The notes beneath the pieces are model-generated. The model was not told the DNA's origin and did no database searches. It saw only the letters and a list, made by a program, of their open reading frames with translations. Below, piece after piece: positions 1 through 5,194 of a DNA stretch of 7,483 bases. A program made the position numbers and the translations under genes. Source of the stretch: Desulfobacteraceae bacterium (lineage in GTDB: Bacteria; Desulfobacterota; DSM-4660; Desulfatiglandales; Desulfatiglandaceae); NCBI GenBank assembly GCA_011042035.1, contig DQZA01000290.1:1-7483 (forward strand), in the 5' to 3' direction. Position 1 is the first letter of the stretch; the number at the start of each line of letters is the position of its first letter.

Positions 1-28
1 AAAATGTAAAGCCAGAGGATCATAACCC

Positions 29-931
29 GTGAAGGCAATGATACTTGCAGCAGGCTACGGAACCCGCCTGGAGCCGTTGACCGCAAAGAGGCCAAAGGCA
101 TTGGTGCCAGTTGCCAATATCCCAATGGTGGATCGTATAATCGCTTACTTGAAACAACACGGTGTCACTGAAATCGTCATCAATGCACACCACATGCACC
201 GCCAAATAACATCACATTTTGCCAACCCGGCCCGTCATGGTGTACCTATTCACGTTGCAGTGGAAGAGGAAATCCTTGGGACGGGAGGGGGTATAAAAAA
301 TGTGGAAGACTTCTGGGATGACGAACCGTTCATCGTAATTAATGTTGATATACTCACTGATATCGACATTAGCATGGCAATGGAACGCCACTGGCAAAGT
401 AAGGCCCTTGCCACACTGGTTCTCCACCACTATCCTCAATTCAACGTTGTGTGCATAAACACAGAGGGCCATGTCGACCAATTCAAAGAAAAGACAGGCC
501 CTGGCCTGTTGGCATTTACCGGGATTCATGTGCTTTCGCAGGCCGTTCTTGATTACATACCTCGTGGCGCCTTTTACAGCATTATCGATGTTTATAGACG
601 CATAATCCAGGATAAGGGAACAGTGACTTCTTACATCTCAAAGGGCCATTACTGGCGAGACATAGGAACCATCGAGAGCTACATCCAGGCGAACATGGAC
701 ATGCTAACAAACCACAAGATCTTGGTTGGCCAAGATGCAGCGGTCCACCCCACAGCTTCCCTAAGCGGTTGGGTCATAGTAGGCCACAAGTGCTCCGTAG
801 GAGAAGGAGCACATGTTGAAGATTCCATATTTTGGGATGGGGTTCAGGTCGGCAAAGGTGCAATTGTTGCCAATGCGGTTGTCACACAAGACGTAAAGGA
901 CTGGGAGGAGGTAAAAAGCCAAGTGTTATGA
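29..931 (+). CDS. Sugar-phosphate nucleotidyltransferase with C-terminal left-handed beta-helix repeats (MurU/GDP-mannose pyrophosphorylase-like)
   Basis: Cytoplasmic enzyme expected to join an NTP to a sugar 1-phosphate, giving an NDP-sugar and pyrophosphate. The nucleotide-binding signature AAGYGTRLEPLT is at residues 7-18, with the conserved PK at 22-23. The loop EILGTGGGIK is at 81-90, the metal-binding region INVDILTDID at 104-113 (NVD where NGD is usual), and WRDIGT at 209-214. Residues about 231-288 look like hexapeptide (LbH) repeats, making this 300-residue protein longer than MurU proper (about 220). The start is GTG, with AGAGGA at 14-19 placed 9 bases upstream. The TGA at 30-32 overlaps it as GTGA, so a coupled upstream gene is possible. 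An AmgK-like kinase follows 950 bases downstream on the same strand, favouring MurNAc-1-P or GlcNAc-1-P as substrate (inference). Mannose-1-P or glucose-1-P are alternatives. The fold assignment is firm; the substrate is not. Confidence 0.9.
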   Translation: MKAMILAAGYGTRLEPLTAKRPKALVPVANIPMVDRIIAYLKQHGVTEIVINAHHMHRQITSHFANPARHGVPIHVAVEEEILGTGGGIKNVEDFWDDEPFIVINVDILTDIDISMAMERHWQSKALATLVLHHYPQFNVVCINTEGHVDQFKEKTGPGLLAFTGIHVLSQAVLDYIPRGAFYSIIDVYRRIIQDKGTVTSYISKGHYWRDIGTIESYIQANMDMLTNHKILVGQDAAVHPTASLSGWVIVGHKCSVGEGAHVEDSIFWDGVQVGKGAIVANAVVTQDVKDWEEVKSQVL

Positions 932-951
932 TTGGTGCGGGAAGGTAAATT

Positions 952-1773
952 TCATCTTGGTGCAGTGCCGAAGAGTAAGTTAAGCTTCTGTCTAATAAAA
1001 TTGATTAGCTTTCGAACCAGGCCACCTCTCACCCTGACTTTAAGATATAGGTCCCCGGGAGGGCCCCCGTCACGGCCCGCCTCTCCCAGGCCCCTGAGCC
1101 TTATTTTTTGTCCAGCTCGTGTTCCAGGAGGAATGGAAACTATAAACTCCTTTTTCTCGCTTCTGTTGACGTACCGAAACTTTCCTCCATTGGCAGCCAG
1201 CTCTGGGGATATCGTTATTATATCATATAGATCTCTACCCTTTTCTGGGAACTCCAGACCCCATTTCTTCCTCAAGATCCACTTTATCACCTTGCCCGTT
1301 ATCCCGGTTTGATTTACCACCGGGCGGCTCCCCTGGTCAAAAAACGGTGAAGACACAAAAATACGACCAAAACCTCCCGGCCTTCTAAACTCAAAGCCAC
1401 GATACCCGGGACCATACGCCTGCCTGAATACCTCCTCGAAGCTGCTAAAACCAAAAACCCGGCTCAGGTCGTCAAAAATCTGCTGTATGTCTGAGCCCCT
1501 GAAAATGTCTTCCTCTGTATATCTGGTGCGAAATTCTTGGTATGCCGCACCACCATACTGATCCCTGAACAAATCATATTGGCGCCTTTTATCCGGATCA
1601 GACAGGACCGCATAGGCCTCATTTATTTCCTTCATCTTCGTGGCGGCCTCGGGATTGTCGCGATTTCGGTCCGGGTGATACCTGAGGGCCAATTTGCGGT
1701 AGGCCTCCTTTATCTCCTTTGAAGAAGCGTCCTTGTTAACGCCTAGTATTTCGTAGTAGTCTTTGATATTCAT
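952..1773 (-). CDS. J-domain cochaperone without zinc finger, single C-terminal substrate-binding domain (DnaJ/CbpA-like)
   Basis: Expected to stimulate a DnaK-type Hsp70 ATPase. The J domain covers residues 3-68, with the HPD motif at 33-35 and the end signature KRRQYD at 62-67. A loose Gly/Phe/Arg-rich linker follows (about 75-150). There is no CxxCxGxG zinc finger. Residues about 179-248 match the end of a DnaJ C-terminal beta domain: IPPGTRAGQKIRLRGLGEAG, then GGPPGDLYLKVRV. Only one such domain is present, so at 273 residues the protein is shorter than DnaJ (about 375) or CbpA (about 306). Two basic amphipathic stretches, about 160-173 and 249-268, flank that domain. A GTG at 1782 would add three residues. 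I prefer the ATG at 1773 because AAGGTG (1780-1785) lies 6 bases upstream of it and overlaps the GTG. The gene converges on the nucleotidyltransferase (20-base gap) and diverges from the kinase. Confidence 0.9.
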   Translation of the reverse strand: MNIKDYYEILGVNKDASSKEIKEAYRKLALRYHPDRNRDNPEAATKMKEINEAYAVLSDPDKRRQYDLFRDQYGGAAYQEFRTRYTEEDIFRGSDIQQIFDDLSRVFGFSSFEEVFRQAYGPGYRGFEFRRPGGFGRIFVSSPFFDQGSRPVVNQTGITGKVIKWILRKKWGLEFPEKGRDLYDIITISPELAANGGKFRYVNRSEKKEFIVSIPPGTRAGQKIRLRGLGEAGRDGGPPGDLYLKVRVRGGLVRKLINFIRQKLNLLFGTAPR

Positions 1774-1807
1774 TTGATTCACCTTGATGTGTGGGATAAA
1801 CTACCCG

Positions 1808-1817
1808 GCCCATGGGC
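1808..1817. repeat. Perfect 10-base palindrome GCCCATGGGC in the dnaJ-like/kinase divergent region
   Basis: GCCCATGGGC is its own reverse complement and sits in the 112-base gap between the two divergent genes. It could be a short operator half, but a palindrome of this length can occur by chance, and the flanking bases do not extend it. Confidence 0.25.
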
Positions 1818-1821
1818 ATTC

Positions 1822-1851
1822 TTGGCATAATTTCGCAATCGAGTTCAATAT
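1822..1851 (+). promoter_or_regulatory. Possible weak sigma70-type promoter for the AmgK-like kinase
   Basis: TTGGCA (1822-1827) is followed after 18 bases by CAATAT (1846-1851), within an AT-rich stretch, AATATAAATTAA. It lies about 35 bases upstream of the GTG start of the kinase. The -10 match is poor, and TATAAA at 1849-1854 would need a 21-base spacer, so this is only a candidate. Confidence 0.25.
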
Positions 1852-1885
1852 AAATTAAGGACCCTTAGAAGAAAGGCAACAAGTT

Positions 1886-2956
1886 GTGACTATTTCACCA
1901 AAGAAATTGGAACATCAGGCGGCCTCATTTGCAAGGAAATATCTTGAAGGCCAGGGCCATCAGCAAAACGAATACCATTTAGAGCCAATGGCCACGGACG
2001 GCTCCACCAGGCTTTTTTGGAGAATCCGCCTGGAGAATCTCGAAGACAGCATGGTAATCATGGCAAACCCGCCTACTTCAGACTTCTTGCGCATAGAAAA
2101 TCAGGCCTACCTCCTCATAGGGCGACACCTGCAGGAAAAGGGAATCCCCGTTCCGAAGATTCTGGCGCAAAACCTCCTGCGTGGGCTATTCATAATGACC
2201 GACCTGGGCAACCAACACCTGCAATCAGTGGCAAAAGAAACCACAGACCCAATTCCAATATACGAGGCAGTCCTTGATGAACTGATCAGATTCCACGTAG
2301 AGGCCAGATCTGGGTTTGACACCCAGTGGTGCTGTCAAGCCCCTAGGTATGATACTTATGTGATGCGCTCCCTTGAATCAGATTATTTCACAAAGGCCTT
2401 TCTGATTGGTTACTTGGGCCTCAACCGCGACTGGTCTTTTCTTGACCCTGATTTCGATTACCTTGCACAAAAGGCCTCCCTGGCTAAGGCCGACTGCCTC
2501 ATTCATAGGGACTTTCAGTCACGAAACATCATTATTAAGCAAGGCAAGATCGGCTTCGTGGACTGGCAAGGGGCAAGACTGGGCCCCCCCGCATATGACC
2601 TCGCCTCACTTCTTATCGATCCCTATGTTGATCTGGATGAATCCATTCGCCACGCATTGTTTGACCAATACGCGATAGCCGTGGGAAACGTGGATTCTGC
2701 ACTATCTGAAGACCTCAAGAGATACTACCGCTACATTGCCATTCAGAGAAATCTTCAAATATTGGGGGCCTTTGGCTTTCTCACCAAGGCCAGGGGCAAA
2801 TCAAAATTCTCACAATATATACCCTCAGCTGTTATCACATTGCACGAACTGCTCGACGTGGTAAGCGACCCTAAATTGGCGAATCTCCAGGTCCTGGCGG
2901 CGGACTTACATGAACAATTCCGGAAAAACCCTGTCTCAGAGAAAACCGTTGATTAA
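1886..2956 (+). CDS. APH-fold sugar kinase, AmgK-like (anomeric MurNAc/GlcNAc kinase candidate)
   Basis: Cytoplasmic kinase of the aminoglycoside phosphotransferase fold. By similarity to AmgK it would phosphorylate the anomeric hydroxyl of MurNAc or GlcNAc, feeding a MurU-type uridylyltransferase. Visible motifs are the nucleotide loop DGSTRLFWRI (38-47), MANPP (59-63), the hinge-like MTDLG (104-108), the catalytic loop LIHRDFQSRNI (205-215; D209, N214) and the metal-binding segment GFVDWQGARLGPPAYDLASL (223-242; D226). The C-terminal helix with QRNLQILGAFGFL (287-299) and a late KFSQYIP (307-313) is also typical of AmgK-like proteins. The length of 356 residues fits that family. The start is GTG, with GAAAGG at 1871-1876 placed 9 bases upstream. 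The partner-like nucleotidyltransferase lies upstream on the same strand, with a J-protein gene between them. Drug resistance is unlikely from this context. Kinase fold certain; sugar substrate inferred. Confidence 0.88.
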   Translation: MTISPKKLEHQAASFARKYLEGQGHQQNEYHLEPMATDGSTRLFWRIRLENLEDSMVIMANPPTSDFLRIENQAYLLIGRHLQEKGIPVPKILAQNLLRGLFIMTDLGNQHLQSVAKETTDPIPIYEAVLDELIRFHVEARSGFDTQWCCQAPRYDTYVMRSLESDYFTKAFLIGYLGLNRDWSFLDPDFDYLAQKASLAKADCLIHRDFQSRNIIIKQGKIGFVDWQGARLGPPAYDLASLLIDPYVDLDESIRHALFDQYAIAVGNVDSALSEDLKRYYRYIAIQRNLQILGAFGFLTKARGKSKFSQYIPSAVITLHELLDVVSDPKLANLQVLAADLHEQFRKNPVSEKTVD

Positions 2957-2969
2957 AGATTGGAACATA

Positions 2970-2998
2970 TTGACACCTTGCGCCTCTTTTACCATACT
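2970..2998 (+). promoter_or_regulatory. Sigma70-type promoter upstream of the HIT locus
   Basis: A perfect -35 box TTGACA (2970-2975) is followed after 17 bases by CATACT (2993-2998; four of six consensus positions). Transcription would start near 3005, giving a leader of about 26 bases before the ATG at 3031. The box begins 13 bases after the kinase stop, so the HIT locus is probably its own transcription unit. Confidence 0.6.
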
Positions 2999-3030
2999 CA
3001 ATTTCTATTGGACATAAGGGGCCTGACAAA

Positions 3031-3777
3031 ATGAACCAAAGGAAAATGGCGTTTGATCCTGGACAATATGTAAAGCTACTCCCCGGGCTTGTGGGCATTG
3101 TACTGAACAAAGCTCAATACCTGGCTGCCACAAAACTCCTCAAACAGGGCCAGAAACCGGGCAGATACTTTGCCCCTGGGTGCTGCCAGCATCCGGACTA
3201 CGTAATTCAGATACCAGTCCTGTTTGAAGATGAAACCTTTGACGTTATGCGGGCCATGAATATCAAGCATATTGATTCTCCCCCACCGAAAAAAAGGCAA
3301 AAACTCCGAACCATTATCGAAAAACTAGACCAATATTCAAGGAGGGAACAGACAATGGAAGACTGCATCTTTTGCAAAATCGTTAAAGGAGAGATTCCAT
3401 GCTTCAAGGTTTACGAAGATGACAAGGTGCTGGCCTTTGAGGATATTAACCCCATTGACCTTGGCCACACCCTCATTATCCCCAAAAACCATGCGGAAAA
3501 CCTCTTTGAAATCCCTGATGAAGACCTTGCCGCCATTCACTTGGCGGCCAAGAAGATAGCGAGGGGCATCAGGGAGGCCCTCAACCCCACGGGAATTGCT
3601 TGCCTTCAACTAAACGGTAAAGGAGCGAACCAGGTGGTTATGCATTACCATTTTCACCTTGTGCCGCGCCACGAAGGTGCCCCTGAACTCCCCATTACAT
3701 CCTGGGAACTAAAGCCTGGTGACATGGGTGCCATAGAAGAGACCGCAAAAAAAATAGCCGCTGCCATTGAAGGCTAG
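3031..3777 (+). CDS. Long form of the HIT locus: 108-residue unrecognised N-terminal region fused in frame to a HIT-family protein
   Basis: The frame is open from ATG 3031 to TAG 3777 (248 residues). Residues 109-248 are the HIT protein described in the separate entry. I do not recognise residues 1-108. They begin with a basic and hydrophobic stretch (about 11-40), continue with GRYFAPGCCQHPDY (44-57), which has adjacent cysteines and a histidine that might bind metal, then an acidic patch (65-71) and a basic helix-like tail (86-105). There is no signal peptide or membrane segment. Codon choice looks like that of the neighbouring genes, so the region appears genuinely coding. The start has AAGGGG at 3016-3021, 9 bases upstream, and lies just behind the TTGACA promoter. 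Alternatives are a separate small gene that lost its stop codon, a sequencing error hiding a stop, or a true fusion. Confidence 0.5.
   Translation: MNQRKMAFDPGQYVKLLPGLVGIVLNKAQYLAATKLLKQGQKPGRYFAPGCCQHPDYVIQIPVLFEDETFDVMRAMNIKHIDSPPPKKRQKLRTIIEKLDQYSRREQTMEDCIFCKIVKGEIPCFKVYEDDKVLAFEDINPIDLGHTLIIPKNHAENLFEIPDEDLAAIHLAAKKIARGIREALNPTGIACLQLNGKGANQVVMHYHFHLVPRHEGAPELPITSWELKPGDMGAIEETAKKIAAAIEG
3339..3345 (+). promoter_or_regulatory. Strong internal ribosome binding site for the short HIT protein
   Basis: AAGGAGG lies 9 bases before the ATG at 3355, inside the longer open frame. It is the best Shine-Dalgarno sequence noticed in the window, and it supports initiation at the conserved HIT start even if the longer product is also made. 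Confidence 0.75.
3355..3777 (+). CDS. HIT (histidine triad) family nucleotide-binding protein, HinT-like
   Basis: Small cytoplasmic purine nucleotide-binding protein; HinT-type members hydrolyse nucleoside phosphoramidates such as AMP-lysine. The triad is HYHFHLV, with H97, H99 and H101 of the 140-residue short form. C4 and C7 in DCIFCKI, with H46 and H97, fit the zinc site found in many bacterial members. GHTLIIPKNH (37-46) and the ribose/phosphate-contact region LQLNGKGANQVVMHYH (84-99) are also typical. Starting at ATG 3355 gives the usual family length and the usual MEDCIFCKI-type N-terminus, with AAGGAGG well placed upstream. The same frame is open for 108 more codons upstream (see long form). 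A hairpin terminator follows 23 bases after the stop. Family assignment is firm; the physiological substrate is unknown. Confidence 0.92.
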   Translation: MEDCIFCKIVKGEIPCFKVYEDDKVLAFEDINPIDLGHTLIIPKNHAENLFEIPDEDLAAIHLAAKKIARGIREALNPTGIACLQLNGKGANQVVMHYHFHLVPRHEGAPELPITSWELKPGDMGAIEETAKKIAAAIEG

Positions 3778-3800
3778 CGGCTTCTTGCTTCCCTTTTTAC

Positions 3801-3829
3801 GGGGGCCTGAGCCCAGGCCCCCATTTATT
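3801..3829 (+). terminator. Intrinsic terminator between the convergent HIT and HNH genes
   Basis: GGGGGCCTG (3801-3809) pairs perfectly with CAGGCCCCC (3814-3822) around an AGCC loop, followed by ATTTATT. The 9-bp GC-rich stem and T-rich tail fit rho-independent termination of the plus-strand HIT transcript. The hairpin also begins 2 bases past the HNH stop, but on the minus strand it is followed by GTAAAAAGGG rather than a T tract, so termination in that direction is less certain. Confidence 0.85.
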
Positions 3830-4349
3830 CAACCAACTCTACATTCCAGTACAGGTAATCCCTCCACGATTGAGGAACCTCTCTGAACCCAATTGTTATC
3901 TTCAGTGCAGGTATCCAGGTGGGCTTTTCAGGTTTCTTTATCAGCTTCATACCCGCCTCTGAGGGAGTCCTGCCCCCTTTGCGGCGGTTACAATCAACAC
4001 AGCAGGTCACGATATTTTCCCACTCGGTCTTACCCCCGCGGGAGCGAGGAACAACATGATCGTAAGTGAGCTCTTCAGATGAGAATTTTTGACCGCAGTA
4101 CTGGCACCTATACTTGTCTCGCGCATAAATATTCTGCCTCGAGAACTTCACTGGGCTCTTGGGTCTTTTCACTAATCTGAGAAGCCGCACCACCGAAGGA
4201 AGCTTTATGGTAAAGCTCACTGACCTAATTTCTCGGCCGTACTCCTCCAACACCTCCACCTTGCCCAGGAGCATAAGAGTGATTGCCTTCTTCCAATTGA
4301 TAATCCTTAAAGGCTCATATGTTATGTTTAGTAAGAGTACGTGTTCCAT
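3825..4349 (-). CDS. HNH endonuclease family protein
   Basis: Stand-alone HNH nuclease-fold protein of 174 residues, of a type common as single chromosomal genes; its cellular role is generally not known. The N-terminal part has the family pattern VLLLNITYEPLRIINWKKAI (4-23). The nuclease core is at about 75-125: YRCQYCGQ (80-87), TYDHVVPRSRGG (95-106; D97, H98), EWENIVTCCVDCNRRKGG (109-126; N112, N121). C82, C85, C117 and C120 would hold the structural zinc, and H98, N112 and N121 form the HNH triad, so the active site looks intact. ATG 4349 is chosen because the family N-terminus begins right after it; the Shine-Dalgarno sequence there is weak (GAG). There is no adjacent methylase, terminase or intron feature, so restriction, phage packaging or homing is not suggested by context. 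Confidence 0.88.
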   Translation of the reverse strand: MEHVLLLNITYEPLRIINWKKAITLMLLGKVEVLEEYGREIRSVSFTIKLPSVVRLLRLVKRPKSPVKFSRQNIYARDKYRCQYCGQKFSSEELTYDHVVPRSRGGKTEWENIVTCCVDCNRRKGGRTPSEAGMKLIKKPEKPTWIPALKITIGFREVPQSWRDYLYWNVELVE

Positions 4350-4421
4350 GGCTCAACGCGGGCAACAAGCAAGTTTGTCAACGTTTGGCTTTGGAGCAAT
4401 TTACCGACCGTTTCCTGTTTG

Positions 4422-4452
4422 TGTAATTTAACCCAAACCGATTGAAATTACA
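4422..4452. promoter_or_regulatory. Inverted repeat TGTAATTT-N15-AAATTACA, candidate operator
   Basis: TGTAATTT (4422-4429) and AAATTACA (4445-4452) are perfect 8-base inverted arms separated by 15 bases. They lie in the gap between the divergent HNH and flavoprotein genes. The arms overlap the best minus-strand promoter candidate and lie about 50 bases upstream of the plus-strand -35 box. Arm length and spacing fit a dimeric regulator contacting two helix turns, but no regulator is identified and chance is possible in AT-rich DNA. Confidence 0.4.
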
Positions 4453-4453
4453 A
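4425..4453 (-). promoter_or_regulatory. Possible promoter for the HNH gene
   Basis: Read on the minus strand, TTGTAA (4453-4448) is followed after 17 bases by TAAATT (4430-4425). Each box matches four of six consensus positions. It would give a leader of about 70 bases before the ATG at 4349. It coincides with the inverted repeat, which would let a bound regulator block it. Confidence 0.3.
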
Positions 4454-4498
4454 GCATAAAATTGCCCTCCACCCAAAATTCCGCTATTTTCTTATTCC

Positions 4499-4528
4499 TT
4501 GACAGCCCACTGGCCGAACCTTTATAAG
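4499..4528 (+). promoter_or_regulatory. Sigma70-type promoter for the iron-sulfur flavoprotein gene
   Basis: A perfect TTGACA (4499-4504), 18 bases, then TATAAG (4523-4528; five of six). This is the closest to consensus in the window. Transcription would begin near 4535, leaving a leader of about 60 bases before ATG 4595. No clear riboswitch-like structure was seen in that leader. Confidence 0.72.
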
Positions 4529-4594
4529 GCTTGGACGGTTGTTTCAATTATCCATGTCGTGACATATCCAACAAAATACAGAGGAGAAGGCGAC

Positions 4595-5194
4595 ATGCTC
4601 GTACTAGGTCTTTACGGTAGCCCGCGAAAGGGCGGAAACACAGATCAACTACTGGATAAGGCCCTCGAGGGAAGCGCAGCCGAGGGAGCACAAACAAAGA
4701 GAATCTATGCAAGGCGGGTGAAGGTCGCTGGATGCCTTGAGTGCGGCGGATGCGGCAAAACAGGGGTGTGTGTTCAGAAGGATGACATGGTAGACATCTA
4801 CCCATTGCTGGAGGAAGCGGGCGCCATTATTATGGCAGCTCCCGTGTTTTTCTACAGCCCCCCTGCCCAGATCAAGGCGATAATAGATCGCGGGCAGGCC
4901 TGCTGGGCCATGCGCCTGCTAACAAAAACAAGGGAGCAGCGCAAGACCTATAACAGTGGCATGGGCTATTTAATTGCCACAGGAGCAACTAAGGGGAAAA
5001 AGCTTTTTGATTGCACAAAGCTGGTGGCCAGGTACTTTTACGACGCCCTTGACATGGATTACGCAGGTGAACTTCTCGTAAGAGGGGTTGAAAAAAAGAC
5101 AGATATCTCCCAGGTGCCCGAGGCAATGGATGCAGCCTACAAAATGGGCATGCGTGCAGCCATGGGTCAAAAGTCCGATTTTTTGCTATTTTAG
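4595..5194 (+). CDS. Flavodoxin-fold iron-sulfur flavoprotein (Isf/NADPH-dependent FMN reductase-like)
   Basis: Soluble redox protein of 199 residues. The N-terminal beta strand and FMN phosphate loop are MLVLGLYGSPRKGGNT (1-15). The compact cysteine cluster C47-x2-C50-x2-C53-x5-C59 matches the CX2CX2CX4-7C pattern that binds a [4Fe-4S] cluster in archaeal and anaerobe Isf proteins. The second flavin-side segment APVFFYSPPAQIKAIIDR (82-99) is the usual family motif. ATG 4595 is chosen because AGGAG (4582-4586) lies 8 bases upstream and the fold starts immediately. The open frame extends further upstream only through the promoter. It has its own strong promoter and overlaps the convergent queG by 9 bases at the 3' ends. 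Partner and substrate are unknown; roles in electron transfer or oxidative-stress defence are known for relatives. A plain quinone or FMN reductase is the alternative. Confidence 0.85.
   Translation: MLVLGLYGSPRKGGNTDQLLDKALEGSAAEGAQTKRIYARRVKVAGCLECGGCGKTGVCVQKDDMVDIYPLLEEAGAIIMAAPVFFYSPPAQIKAIIDRGQACWAMRLLTKTREQRKTYNSGMGYLIATGATKGKKLFDCTKLVARYFYDALDMDYAGELLVRGVEKKTDISQVPEAMDAAYKMGMRAAMGQKSDFLLF

Noticed and set aside
1..32. Possible 3' end of an upstream gene stopping at TGA 30-32, overlapping the GTG start as GTGA
   Set aside because: The overlap is typical of coupled genes, but stops occur in all three frames within these 32 bases, so which frame (if any) is coding cannot be decided from so little sequence.
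932..1312. Plus-strand open frame of 126 codons directly after the nucleotidyltransferase
   Set aside because: It lies antisense to the clearly recognisable J-protein gene, begins immediately after a stop codon, and its Pro/Arg/Ser-rich translation resembles no protein family.
1886..2956. Aminoglycoside resistance gene (APH family)
   Set aside because: The catalytic motifs are shared across the fold, but DGSTRLFWRI, MANPP and the C-terminal QRNLQILGAFGFL segment match AmgK-like sugar kinases, and a nucleotidyltransferase is nearby; there are no mobile element or resistance neighbours.
3825..4349. Homing, restriction or phage-packaging HNH nuclease
   Set aside because: No methylase, intron, terminase, portal or repeat flanks it, and the N-terminal half matches the common stand-alone chromosomal HNH family.
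4353..4381. Minus-strand TTGACA (4381-4376) as a promoter for the HNH gene
   Set aside because: The -35 box is perfect, but the sequence 17 bases on is CGTTGA, not a -10 box, and it would place the transcription start at or past the start codon.
4499..4594. N-terminal extension of the flavoprotein to a start at 4499
   Set aside because: These bases contain the TTGACA/TATAAG promoter, the added residues match nothing in the family, and ATG 4595 has a good ribosome site right before the fold.
4997..5008. AAAAAGCTTTTT palindrome resembling a small terminator
   Set aside because: It has no loop, lies well inside the flavoprotein coding region, and encodes ordinary residues (KKLF) there.
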